Under the pieces are notes generated by a model. It was not told the origin of the DNA. It saw nothing but the letters and a program-made list of their open reading frames with translations, and made no database searches. A stretch of DNA of 52,276 bases from an uncultured Thermoleophilia bacterium (GTDB taxonomy: Bacteria; Actinomycetota; Thermoleophilia; UBA2241): the NCBI GenBank assembly GCA_903927755.1, contig CAIYOD010000118.1, forward strand, positions 1-52,276, given 5' to 3'. This document shows, one piece after another, positions 43,788 to 52,276 of the stretch. The translations under genes and the position numbers were made by a program. The stretch's first letter is position 1; each line of letters opens with the position of its first letter.

Positions 43788-44821
43788 GCTCGCCCGGCTG
43801 TAGTTGCGCCGGCGGGCCGCGCGAGCCGTACCGTCCCCCCGGCGGCAGCCTCCTCTACCTCTCCCGCGATGATCTCGAGTCGCTGGGCGTCACGATGCTC
43901 GAGGTCGTCGACGCCGTGGACCGCGGCTGCGCCGCCAAGGGCAGGGGAGAGGTGGTCATGCCGCCCAAGCTCAGCCTGCACGGCGAGGGCGACGCCTACT
44001 CCCAGGTGATGGCGGCGACGCTGGCCGGCGACGGCGGGCTCGGGGCCAAGTGGGTCACGCTCTCCCCGCAGAACGCCGCGCGCGGGCTGCCCATCACGAA
44101 CGGCCTCGTCGTCCTGAGCGACCCCGGGACGGGGCTGCCGTCGGCGGTGATGGACGCCGGGGCGATCACCGCCTGGCGGACAGGCGCCTCCGTCGGGGTC
44201 GCGGCGCGGTATCTCGCCCGCCGCGACGTCGCGTCCGCCGGCGTGCTCGGCTGCGGCGTGCAGGCCCGGGCCGCGGTGCGCGCGCTGGCGGCGGTGCTGC
44301 CGGATCTGCGCGTGGTCCGCTGCCACGACGCCGTGCCGGCCGCGGCCGCGCGGTTCGCGGCCGACCTGGCCGTCGAGTCGCCGGACATGAAGTTCAGCGC
44401 GTGTCCGGCGCCGGCGGAGGTCGTCGTTGGCGCCGGCGTGGTCGTCACGGCGATCACGATGACGGCGGACATCCGGCCGCCGCTGGACGCCGGGCTCCTC
44501 GAGCCCGGGGCGCTTGCGGTGGCGCTCGACTACGACGCCGCCTGGACCCTCCGGGCGATGGCGGCCTGCGACCGGTTCTTCTGCGACGACGTCGCCACGG
44601 TGCGCGCGACGCAGGCGGCCGGCGTGAGGCTCGCCGCTCTGCCCGGCGAGATCGCCGGGGACCTCGGCGAGCTGGCCGCCGGCCGTGTCGCCGGCCGCAA
44701 GGACGCGCACGAGCGCCTGTTCTGCCTCAACCTCGGGATGGCGCTCGAAGACGTCGTGACCGGCGAGCTCGCGCTGCGGCGGGCGCGCGAGCTGGGCGTC
44801 GGCCGCGAGCTGCCGCTCTAG
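43784..44821 (+). CDS. Ornithine cyclodeaminase/mu-crystallin family protein
   Basis: A 345-residue protein. LYLSRDDLESLGVTMLEVV is the N-terminal family pattern, MPPKLSLHGEGDAY and GAKWVTLSPQNAARGLPITNG follow, and SAGVLGCGVQARAAVRAL is the NAD-binding Rossmann motif. Family members include ornithine cyclodeaminase, ketimine reductase and alanine dehydrogenase, so the reaction is uncertain. An N-terminal CSC motif (residues 6-8) is unusual. The start is coupled to the P1-peptidase stop. The stop is TAG. Confidence 0.88.
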   Translation: MSSPGCSCAGGPREPYRPPGGSLLYLSRDDLESLGVTMLEVVDAVDRGCAAKGRGEVVMPPKLSLHGEGDAYSQVMAATLAGDGGLGAKWVTLSPQNAARGLPITNGLVVLSDPGTGLPSAVMDAGAITAWRTGASVGVAARYLARRDVASAGVLGCGVQARAAVRALAAVLPDLRVVRCHDAVPAAAARFAADLAVESPDMKFSACPAPAEVVVGAGVVVTAITMTADIRPPLDAGLLEPGALAVALDYDAAWTLRAMAACDRFFCDDVATVRATQAAGVRLAALPGEIAGDLGELAAGRVAGRKDAHERLFCLNLGMALEDVVTGELALRRARELGVGRELPL

Positions 44822-44962
44822 CCGGCGCGCCACGGAGCCGATGAAACGTGAGAGACTGTTTCGCCGGGCGCCGATGTGGAGTCGGCGGCCCGCGTGCACA
44901 GTTGTCCGCAGCGACGGCGCGGCTTTGAAGCGCGGTCCCAGGGTGGTGAGAGGGGGTCTGCC

Positions 44963-47900
44963 GTGCCTGAGGGGAAGACGAGCGACGAGGGGATGACTCC
45001 CGGCGACCTGCGCCGGCGGGCCGAGGAGACCTTCGCCGCCCGGCCGCAGCCGGACGCGCCGACCCCGGATGAGGCCGCCGCCCTCCTGCACGAGCTCGGC
45101 GTCCACCAGATCGAGCTCGAGATGCAGAACGATGAGCTGCGCCGCATCCAGCAGCAACTCGAAGCGTCGCGCAGCAAGTACATCGACCTCTACGACCTGG
45201 CGCCCGTCGGGTACATGACGCTCGACCACGACGGTCGCGTGCTCGAGGCCAACCTCCCGGCCGCCACCCTCCTCCGCGTGGAGCGCCCTGCCCTGCTCGG
45301 GTGCCGGTTGAGCTCGCTCATCCACGCGGATGACCAGGACGCCTACTACCTGCACGAGCGGCGCCTCGCCTGGGACGCCGCACGCGACGCGTGCGAGGTC
45401 CGCCTCGCGGCGCCCGGGGACGCAGCTCCCTGGGTGCGTCTGGAGTGCACCGCCTTCCGCGGCGCCGGCGGCGAGGTCCTCCGGTGGGCCGTGGTCACCG
45501 ACATCACCGCCGGCAAGATCGCCGAAGAGACGTTGCGTGAGAGCGAGCGCCGCTACCGAGCGTTGTTCGAAGGCAATCACGCCGTGATGCTGCTCATCGA
45601 CCCGGAGAGCGGAGGCATCCTGGACGCGAATCCCGCCGCCTGTGCCTGGTACGGCTGGAGCCGGGACGAGCTCCTCGCCATGCGCATCTCCGCGATCAAC
45701 ACGCTGACGCCGGAGGAGATCCTCAAGGAGATGGAGTGCGCTCGCCTGAACGAGCGGGGACTCTTCCACTTCAAGCACCGGCGCGCCGACGGCTCGGTCC
45801 GCGACGTGGACGTGTACAGCGGGCCGATCGAGCTCAACGGCAGGACGTTCCTCTATTCGATCGTCCACGACGTCACCGAGCGTGAGCGTGCGACCGAGGA
45901 GCTCGTCTACCAGCGCGAGAACCTGGAGCAGCTCGTCGCCGCGCGCACGAGCGAGCTGAGCGAAGCCAACCGCATCCTCGAGGATCGCGGCGAGGAGGCG
46001 GCGCGCTGGCAGGAGAACTTCGAGGCCTTCTTCGACACGATCGACGACCTCCTCTTCGTGCTCGACGCCGACGGCGCCATGATCCACGTCAACGAGACGG
46101 TGCGCCGCCGGCTGGGCTACACCGAGCAGGAGCTCGTCGGCCGGCCGGTCCTCGAGGTGCACCCGGCCGGCCGTCGCGACGAGGCCGGGCGCATCGTCGC
46201 CGCCATGCTCGCCGGCACCGCCGACTTCTGCCCCGTCCCGGTCGTCACGCGTGACGGCGTCGAGATCCCCGTGGAGACGCGCGTCGTCCCCGGGGTGTGG
46301 GACGGCAGACCCGCCCTCTTCGGCGTGACCAAGGACGTCTCGGCGCTCAAGCTGTCGGAGGAGAAGTTCTCCCGCGCGTTCGACTCCGCGCCGGTGCTCA
46401 TGGCCATCTCCAGGCTCGAGGACGGCCGCTTCATCGACGTCAACGACATGTTCCTCTCGACCCTGGGCTTGAGCCGCGCGGAAGTCATCGGCCGCACCTC
46501 CGAGGAGCTTGGACTCTTCGTCGACCCGAGGGAGCGGCTCGAGGCCGCCGGCGCAGCGGCGGGGCGCAGCGTGCGCAATCTGGAGATCGAGGCGCGCACC
46601 AAGGATGGGACCGTCATCCAGGGGCTGTTCTCCGCCGATCCGATCGTGCTCGACGACGAGCCCTGTCTGCTGACGACCATGCTCGATGTGACCGAGCGAA
46701 GGCAGGCCGAGGAGGCGCTGGCCGAGAGCGAGGCCCTCTACCGGTCCATCCTGAGCGCCGTGCCCGACGATGTGACGGTCACCGACTTGGATGGCCGCGT
46801 GCGTCTGGTCTCTCCCGCGGCGGTGGCTATGTTCGGCTACGAGCGAGAAGAGGAGATGCTGGGCCGCTCGCTCGCCGACTTCCTGGCCCCGGAGGACCGG
46901 GAACGCGCCGCTGCCAATACTGCGCTCATCCACCGGGGGATCTACCCGGGACCGGCCGAGTACCGCGGGCTCCGCGCCGACGGCAGCGTCGTCGCCATCG
47001 AAGTGAAGGCCGAGCTCCTCCGTGACGCGGGCGAGCAGCCGACCGGCATGGTCGTCATCGCCCGCGACATCACCGATCGCAAGGCCGCGGAGGAGGCCCT
47101 GCGCCGGTCCGGCGACCGCCTTGCCCTGGCGACGAGCGCCGGCGGCGTCGGCGTCTGGGAGTACGACGTCGTTGAGGACGAGCTTGCGTGGGACGACCAG
47201 ATGTTCAGGATGTACGGCATCACACGTGAACAGTTCGGCGGCGCGTACGAGGCCTGGCAGTCGGGGCTGCACCCGGACGACCGGGAGCGCGGCGACGCAG
47301 AGATCCAGATGGCGGTGCGCGGCGAGAAGGAGTTCGACACGGAGTTCCGCGTGCTGTGGCCCGACGGGACGGTCCGCTACATCCGCGGCATAGCCCAGGC
47401 TCAGCGGGACGGGACCGGGCGAGCCACGCGCCTGATCGGCACCAACTGGGACATCACCGAGACCAAGCGCACGGAGGAGGCGCTCCAGCAGAGCGAGGCT
47501 CTCTACCGCTCCATCATGAGCGCGTCCCCCGAGAACATCACCGTCACCGACCTGGAGGGCCGCATCCGCCTGACGTCATCGGCGGCGCTGGCGATGTTCG
47601 GCTATGGGAGCGTGGGGGAGGCGCAGGGCCGCCCACTCACCGACTTCCTCGTTCCCGAGGACAGGGAGCGAGCGTTCGGCGACGTGGCGCTCCTGCACCG
47701 CGGCGCAGCGCCGGCGGCGTCCGAGTATCGCGGCCTGCGTGTCGATGGCAGCACCTTCGACATCGAGGTGAGCGGGGAGCTCATTCGCGACGTGCACGGG
47801 CAGCCGACCGGCATGGTCTTCGTCTCGCGTGACATCACCGTGCGCAATGAGGCGGAGGAGCGGCTGCGCCAGAGCGAGGAGCAACTCGCGAGCGCCGTCG

Positions 47901-50095
47901 AGGGGTCCGGCGTCGGGCTCTGGGACTGGTACGTCCAGACCGGAGAGGAGACGTTCAACGAGCGCTGGGCCGAGATCGCCGGGTACACCCTGGCCGAGCT
48001 CGCCCCGACCTCCATCGAGACCTGGAGGATGCTCACGCATCCCGACGACCTGCAGCGCGCCGACGAGCTCCTCGACGAGCACTTCGCCGGCAAGTCGCCG
48101 ATCTACTCCTTTGAGGAGCGCGTGCGCCACAAGGACGGCCACTGGATCTGGGTGCTGGACCGCGGCAAGGTCTCCGAATGGGACGGCGACGGCCGTCCGG
48201 TCAGGATGACCGGCACGGCGCTCGACATCACCGAACGCAAGCGCGTGGACGATGCGCTTCGCCAGCGCGAGTCCTACCTCTCGGCGATCATCGAGAACCA
48301 GCCGGGGCTCGTGTGGCTGAAGGACACGGAGAGTCGCTTCCTCGCCGTGAACCGGGCGTTCGTCGCCTCCTCCGGGAGAGAGGACGCCGAGGAGGTGGTC
48401 GGGAAGACGGACTTCGAGATCTGGCCGGCTGAGCTCGCGCAGAAGTACCGCGACGACGACGCCATGATCATGGAGACGGGCAGGGCGGCCGTCGTGGAGG
48501 AGCCCATCGAGGGGACGGCGGGCGCGCGCTGGTTCGAGACCTACAAGGCGCCTGTGGTGGACGAAGACGGAGTGCTTCTCGGCACCACAGGCTACGCGGC
48601 CGACGTCACCGAGCGCAGGCTGGCAGACGAGCGCCTGCGCGGCGCCAACCGCCAGCTCGAGCAGGCGGTCGCGCACGCCAACGACCTGGCGGTGGAGGCG
48701 CGGTCGGCCACCACCTCCAAGGCGCGCTTTCTGGCGCACATGAGCCACGAGATCCGCACGCCGCTGAACGCCATCATCGGGTTCGCGCAGCTGCTGCAGC
48801 ACGACCCGTCGCTGACCGCCCAGCAGGCGGACAGAGTGACGATCATCAACCGCAGTGGGGAGCACCTCCTGGCGCTGCTCACCGACATCCTCGAGCTCTC
48901 CAAGGTCGAGGCCAAGGTGCAGCGCCTCGACCGGACTCACTTCGATCTGCGGGAGCTCCTCGAGGACCTGGCGCTCGTGTTCGGCGTCCGCGCCGAGGCC
49001 CAGGGCCTGACGTTCCGGACGGAGGGGTTCAACGAGGTCCCTCGCTTCGTCACCGGCGACCAGGTGAAGCTGCGTCAGACGCTCACGAATCTGCTCGCCA
49101 ACGCGGTGAAGTTCACCGAAGAGGGCGGCGTTGCGCTGCGCGTCTCGGCGTTGCCGGAGGCCGGGGCGGGCGGGCACCTGCTGGTCGCGCTCGTGGAAGA
49201 CACCGGCGCAGGCATCGGCGACGACGAGATGGGGGCACTGTTCGCGCCGTTCGAGCAGACGAAGTCGGGGCTGACGAGCGGCACGGGCACGGGGCTCGGC
49301 CTGGCCATCAGCCGCCAGTTCGCGAAGGTCATGGGAGGCGACCTGAGCGTCACCAGCGCGGTGGGCAAGGGTAGCGTCTTCCGGCTGGAGGTGCCCCTCG
49401 AGGCGGGGACGGCCGCCATGACCGAGAAGAGCGGGGCCCGCTTGGTCGAGCGTCTCGAGGCGGGCCAGCCCCCGTGTGTGGTGCTCGTCGTGGACGACGA
49501 CGACGACGGCCGCGCGCTCCTTGTCGACCTGCTCGGCGGCGCAGGATTCGACGTCATCGCGGCCTCCGGGGGTCTCGAGGCCGTGGAGCTGTTCGCGAGC
49601 CGCCGCCCTTCCATCGTCCTGATGGACTTGTGGATGCCCGACGTCGACGGCAACGAAGCGATGCGCCGCATCCGCGCCTGCGAGGGCGGCGCGAAGGCGA
49701 AGATCATCGCGCTCACCGCCAACTTCACCGACGGCGTCCGCGTCGGCGCGTTCGCGGCCGGTGCGGACGCCTTCATGGCGAAGCCCTTCCGGGCGCCGGC
49801 GCTGTTCGAGCAGGTCCAGAGGCTGACCGGCGTGCGGTATGTGTACGCCCAAGAGACCGCCTCGGATGCGGCCGCTGTAGAGGCGCCGGTCCTCCGACAG
49901 GATGCGCTGGAGGCTCTTCCGGCGGCGCTCAGACAGCAACTCCGGGACGCCGCGCTCAGGGCGCGTCACGGCCGCCTGCTCGAACTGGTGGAAGAGGCCG
50001 CGGCCATCGACCCGCCGCTGGGCGTGGCGCTCAAGAACGTCATCGCCCGTTTCGACTACGCGGCCGTCCTTGGCGCGCTGGAGGAGGACGTATGA
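44963..50095 (+). CDS. Hybrid sensor histidine kinase with nine PAS domains
   Basis: A 1710-residue soluble-looking kinase. After a coiled coil (VHQIELEMQNDELRRIQQQ) come nine PAS domains beginning at about residues 76, 200, 354, 472, 595, 721, 850, 974 and 1109. HisKA (FLAHMSHEIRTPLNAIIG, His about 1260), HATPase (GTGTGLGLAISRQ) and a REC domain (VVDDDDDG; phospho-Asp in LMDLWMPDVDG) follow, and a helical tail (about 1640-1710) ends the protein. PAS5-6 and PAS7-8 look like a duplicated pair. No transmembrane segment is present. The GTG at 44963 has GAGAGGGGG upstream; the frame is open further left. Its stop overlaps the HD-GYP gene start (ATGA). Confidence 0.93.
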   Translation: MPEGKTSDEGMTPGDLRRRAEETFAARPQPDAPTPDEAAALLHELGVHQIELEMQNDELRRIQQQLEASRSKYIDLYDLAPVGYMTLDHDGRVLEANLPAATLLRVERPALLGCRLSSLIHADDQDAYYLHERRLAWDAARDACEVRLAAPGDAAPWVRLECTAFRGAGGEVLRWAVVTDITAGKIAEETLRESERRYRALFEGNHAVMLLIDPESGGILDANPAACAWYGWSRDELLAMRISAINTLTPEEILKEMECARLNERGLFHFKHRRADGSVRDVDVYSGPIELNGRTFLYSIVHDVTERERATEELVYQRENLEQLVAARTSELSEANRILEDRGEEAARWQENFEAFFDTIDDLLFVLDADGAMIHVNETVRRRLGYTEQELVGRPVLEVHPAGRRDEAGRIVAAMLAGTADFCPVPVVTRDGVEIPVETRVVPGVWDGRPALFGVTKDVSALKLSEEKFSRAFDSAPVLMAISRLEDGRFIDVNDMFLSTLGLSRAEVIGRTSEELGLFVDPRERLEAAGAAAGRSVRNLEIEARTKDGTVIQGLFSADPIVLDDEPCLLTTMLDVTERRQAEEALAESEALYRSILSAVPDDVTVTDLDGRVRLVSPAAVAMFGYEREEEMLGRSLADFLAPEDRERAAANTALIHRGIYPGPAEYRGLRADGSVVAIEVKAELLRDAGEQPTGMVVIARDITDRKAAEEALRRSGDRLALATSAGGVGVWEYDVVEDELAWDDQMFRMYGITREQFGGAYEAWQSGLHPDDRERGDAEIQMAVRGEKEFDTEFRVLWPDGTVRYIRGIAQAQRDGTGRATRLIGTNWDITETKRTEEALQQSEALYRSIMSASPENITVTDLEGRIRLTSSAALAMFGYGSVGEAQGRPLTDFLVPEDRERAFGDVALLHRGAAPAASEYRGLRVDGSTFDIEVSGELIRDVHGQPTGMVFVSRDITVRNEAEERLRQSEEQLASAVEGSGVGLWDWYVQTGEETFNERWAEIAGYTLAELAPTSIETWRMLTHPDDLQRADELLDEHFAGKSPIYSFEERVRHKDGHWIWVLDRGKVSEWDGDGRPVRMTGTALDITERKRVDDALRQRESYLSAIIENQPGLVWLKDTESRFLAVNRAFVASSGREDAEEVVGKTDFEIWPAELAQKYRDDDAMIMETGRAAVVEEPIEGTAGARWFETYKAPVVDEDGVLLGTTGYAADVTERRLADERLRGANRQLEQAVAHANDLAVEARSATTSKARFLAHMSHEIRTPLNAIIGFAQLLQHDPSLTAQQADRVTIINRSGEHLLALLTDILELSKVEAKVQRLDRTHFDLRELLEDLALVFGVRAEAQGLTFRTEGFNEVPRFVTGDQVKLRQTLTNLLANAVKFTEEGGVALRVSALPEAGAGGHLLVALVEDTGAGIGDDEMGALFAPFEQTKSGLTSGTGTGLGLAISRQFAKVMGGDLSVTSAVGKGSVFRLEVPLEAGTAAMTEKSGARLVERLEAGQPPCVVLVVDDDDDGRALLVDLLGGAGFDVIAASGGLEAVELFASRRPSIVLMDLWMPDVDGNEAMRRIRACEGGAKAKIIALTANFTDGVRVGAFAAGADAFMAKPFRAPALFEQVQRLTGVRYVYAQETASDAAAVEAPVLRQDALEALPAALRQQLRDAALRARHGRLLELVEEAAAIDPPLGVALKNVIARFDYAAVLGALEEDV

Positions 50096-51198
50096 CGACC
50101 GGCGCATCGTCTGCGTCTTCCGTCGCCGGCATCCTGATCGTCGACGACGCCCCGGCCAACCTCGAGCTGCTGTCCGACCTGCTGCGCGGTCGCGGCTACG
50201 AGCCGCGCCCGTCGCTCAGCGGAGCGGCGGCCCTCGCGGCGGCGCAGGCCGACCCGCCCGACCTCATCCTCCTCGACGTCGACATGCCGGGGATGGACGG
50301 CTACGAGGTCTGTCGGCGCCTCAAGGCGGACGAGCGGCTGCGGGACATCCCGGTCATCTTCGTCAGCGCCGTGTTCACTCAGACCGAGGACAAGGTGAAG
50401 GCGCTCGCGCTCGGGGCCGTCGACTACGTGAGCAAGCCGTTTCAGGCCGAGGAGGTGTACGCGCGCGTCGCCACGCATCTGCGCCTGCGCGGGCTGCAAC
50501 TCGAGGTCGAGAAGCACAGCCGCGACCTCGAGGACCTGGTCGAGCAGAAGGTGCAGGAGATCGTGAACGCGCAGATGGCGACGATCTTCGCGCTCGCCAA
50601 GTTGGCGGAGTACCGCGACGACGACACCGGCCGCCACCTCGAGCGCGTCGCCGCCTACTGCCGGATCCTCGCCGGGGAGCTGGCCCGGGCGCCGGCGTTC
50701 GCGACCTTCCTCATCCCGCAGTACGTGGAGAACCTCTCCCGCGCCGCGCCGCTGCACGACATCGGCAAGGTCGGCATCCCGGACGCGATCCTCCTGAAGC
50801 CGGGCAAGCTCGACGGCGCGGAGTTGGAGGAGATGCGGCGCCACACGACGCTGGGCGCCGAGACGCTCGAGTCGGTCCACGCCCAGTACCCGGGCAACGA
50901 CTTCCTCAGGATCGGCATCGAGATCGCCAAGTCGCACCACGAGAAGTGGGACGGCTCCGGGTATCCGTCCGGACTGGCCGGCCGGGCGATCCCCCTCGCG
51001 GCGCGCATCGTGGCCGTGGCCGACGTGTACGATGCGGTGCGCTCGAAGCGCACGTACAAGCCGGCGCTGCCGCATGAGGTGGCGCGGGACATCGTCCTCG
51101 ACTCCCGCGGGACGCACTTCGACTCCGCCGTCGTGGACGCGTTCGTCGCGCGCGCCGACGAGTTCCGGGCGATCCGCGAGGCGCTCGACGGGGAGTAG
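50092..51198 (+). CDS. Response regulator with HD-GYP phosphodiesterase domain
   Basis: A 368-residue protein. The REC domain (residues 10-130) has ILIVDDAPANLELL and the phospho-Asp in LILLDVDMPGMDGYE. A coiled coil leads to HD-GYP (about 160-360): GRHLERVAAYC, LHDIGKVGIPDAILLKPGKL, HHEKWDGSGYPSGLAG (full GYP motif) and AVADVYDAV. It should hydrolyse cyclic di-GMP in response to phosphorylation. Being ATGA-coupled to the nine-PAS kinase makes it the direct output of that kinase. The stop is TAG. Confidence 0.94.
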   Translation: MTTGASSASSVAGILIVDDAPANLELLSDLLRGRGYEPRPSLSGAAALAAAQADPPDLILLDVDMPGMDGYEVCRRLKADERLRDIPVIFVSAVFTQTEDKVKALALGAVDYVSKPFQAEEVYARVATHLRLRGLQLEVEKHSRDLEDLVEQKVQEIVNAQMATIFALAKLAEYRDDDTGRHLERVAAYCRILAGELARAPAFATFLIPQYVENLSRAAPLHDIGKVGIPDAILLKPGKLDGAELEEMRRHTTLGAETLESVHAQYPGNDFLRIGIEIAKSHHEKWDGSGYPSGLAGRAIPLAARIVAVADVYDAVRSKRTYKPALPHEVARDIVLDSRGTHFDSAVVDAFVARADEFRAIREALDGE

Positions 51199-51273
51199 AG
51201 GAGCGAGCCGCCGAGAGCGCGCCGGTCTGCGGCTCGTGCCGCACGCGGGCGTCCGGCGGTCGGCGCGCGCCGC

Positions 51274-51804
51274 CTAGGCGTCCTCGCCGGCGCCCAGCCT
51301 GAAGCGCCGCCGCTCGCGCAGTGCGCCGCTCTCCGTTTCTTCAACGAGGAGGACCTCGGTGGCACGGGCGCCGAGCGGGAGCCGCGGCGCCAGGGCCGCG
51401 GCGATCGCCGCGCGGTCGGCCGCCGGCGGATCGAGCGCCACCACCACGTGCGGCGCGACGTCGTCGAAGGCGCCGCCGAACGGTGGGTACTCGGGCCACT
51501 CGCCCCACAGCAGCCGCGTGAGCGCGGCGAAGGGGTCCGCGGGCTCCGGGACGAGCACCGAGGCGTCGGCGAGGGTCGCGACACGGGCGAGCGAGAAGGT
51601 GAACGACCCGGTTCCGGAGAGGAGCTCCTCGAGGCGCCGCTCCGCGGCCGCGTCGAGCAGGCTCACCGGCAGGAACGGCCACAGCGCCGTCACGTGCGGC
51701 GGCAGCTGCCGGCCCGCGGCCGGCAGCAGGTGCAGCCACGGCGCCACGAGCTCGCGCGCGACGTCCACCGGCACGACGAGTCCGGTCGACGGGGGGCGGC
51801 TCAC
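51274..51804 (-). CDS. 2H phosphoesterase (2'-5' RNA ligase-like)
   Basis: A 176-residue protein with two histidine motifs of the 2H family: PPHVTALWPF (H-x-T) and APHVVVAL, where the second has Val in place of Thr. VVPVD near the start and a conserved FGGAFDD before the second motif also fit. Members hydrolyse cyclic or 2',5'-phosphodiesters of RNA or nucleotides. The ATG at 51804 overlaps the stop of the upstream DUF1786 gene, so they are co-translated. Confidence 0.8.
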   Translation of the reverse strand: MSRPPSTGLVVPVDVARELVAPWLHLLPAAGRQLPPHVTALWPFLPVSLLDAAAERRLEELLSGTGSFTFSLARVATLADASVLVPEPADPFAALTRLLWGEWPEYPPFGGAFDDVAPHVVVALDPPAADRAAIAAALAPRLPLGARATEVLLVEETESGALRERRRFRLGAGEDA

Positions 51805-52276
51805 GCCGGCGTCCTCTCGTCCAGGCCGGCGTGCCGGTCGCCCAGCGCGCGCAGGAGGCCGAAGCAGCCGGTGAGCATCATGTCGCCGTGGGGAGCCGCG
51901 AAGGAGAGCGGCAGCTCACTGCCGGCGAGCAACTCGCGGCGCGGGCCGGTGACGATGAGCGGCAGGCCGAGCGGATCGCGCCCGGTGGCCGTGGCGGCGA
52001 GCACTGCTCCGTGGCCGTGGTCGGCGCGGACCTCGTCGCTCTCGAGGTCGCCGGCAAGCCAGCGCCGCAGCCGCTGCTCGAGCCCTGGGCCGTCCAGGCA
52101 GGAGGTGTGGTGCTCGAACACGCCGGCGACGCGGCCGTCCAGCGCCAGCAGGCACACGGTGTGGCCGTTCCCGACGTTGACGAGCACGGCGTCGGGCGTG
52201 CCGGCCGGCAGGGCTCCGTACAGCGCCGCGGGCCCGGTGTCGGCGATCAGCGCCGGGGCGTCCCCGGCGAGCGCCG
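51801..52276 (-). CDS. DUF1786-family protein, C-terminal part (partial)
   Basis: The frame is open to the right edge of the window, so the start lies beyond it. The visible 157 residues include ADTGPAALYGAL, VLVNVGNGHTVCLL, GVFEHHTSCLD and MMLTGCFGLLRAL, the last typical of DUF1786 proteins, an ASKHA-fold-like family sometimes annotated as pyruvate formate-lyase activating-enzyme related. Its biochemical role is unknown. It is the first gene of a two-gene unit with the 2H phosphoesterase. Confidence 0.75.
   Translation of the reverse strand, partial: ALAGDAPALIADTGPAALYGALPAGTPDAVLVNVGNGHTVCLLALDGRVAGVFEHHTSCLDGPGLEQRLRRWLAGDLESDEVRADHGHGAVLAATATGRDPLGLPLIVTGPRRELLAGSELPLSFAAPHGDMMLTGCFGLLRALGDRHAGLDERTPA

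Noticed and set aside
41048-47272. Very long antisense open frame (over 2000 codons)
   Set aside because: It runs against the antiporter, peptidase, cyclodeaminase and kinase genes, all with clear motifs. Long antisense frames are expected at this GC content, and its text has no family pattern of its own apart from the reverse shadows.

Overview
This 52 kb window comes from a high-GC chromosome, most likely a deep-branching, partly anaerobic actinomycete-type bacterium. The evidence is very GC-rich coding sequence, many GTG starts, ATGA-coupled genes, a RsbW/STAS/SpoIIE partner-switching module, sHSP-Lon and a SdhCDAB operon. The taxon is an inference and could be wrong. There are two compositional zones. 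The flanks (about 1-18.9 kb and 39.2-52.3 kb) are extremely GC-rich. The middle block (about 19.0-38.9 kb) is visibly less GC-rich, with more A/T in third codon positions, and behaves like an acquired catabolic island.

Left flank: the 3' end of a type I restriction subunit (HsdR), a beta-phosphoglucomutase-like HAD hydrolase, an orphan family 5 substrate-binding protein, a CDF-type transporter without the usual metal site, a DEDD exonuclease/GIY-YIG protein, coupled small heat-shock protein and Lon (with a histone-H1-like tail), a general-stress partner-switching block (RsbW-like, STAS, membrane SpoIIE phosphatase, HATPase-GNAT fusion), a membrane protein and the sdhCDAB operon with a promoter and overlapping palindrome.

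Middle island: an IclR regulator is divergent from an operon of two aldehyde:ferredoxin oxidoreductases, an Old-Yellow-Enzyme-like reductase, an SDR, a MoaD-like carrier, an M29/NicX-like metalloprotein and a cytoplasmic RdhA-like corrinoid/Fe-S protein. These are followed by an antiporter, a broken MttB remnant, a complete branched-chain-type ABC transporter (livKHMGF), and then mtbB-mtbC. The mtbB reading frame is interrupted by one TAG at codon 354 and continues in the same frame for 112 codons. This matches pyrrolysine-containing dimethylamine:corrinoid methyltransferases in length and position. The best reading is an inducible pathway that imports an N-methylated organic compound, processes it with tungsten/flavin/corrinoid enzymes, and demethylates dimethylamine (or a related amine) through a Pyl-dependent methyltransferase and its corrinoid protein. 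The genes for pyrrolysine synthesis and charging, the corrinoid activator and the second methyltransferase are not in the window.

Right flank: a truncated EamA-type transporter at the island edge, a macrodomain protein, two convergent cation/proton antiporters, a P1-family peptidase coupled to an ornithine-cyclodeaminase-like protein, a nine-PAS hybrid histidine kinase coupled to a REC-HD-GYP phosphodiesterase, a 2H phosphoesterase and the 3' part of a DUF1786 protein. I saw no tRNA, rRNA, CRISPR array or intact transposase.
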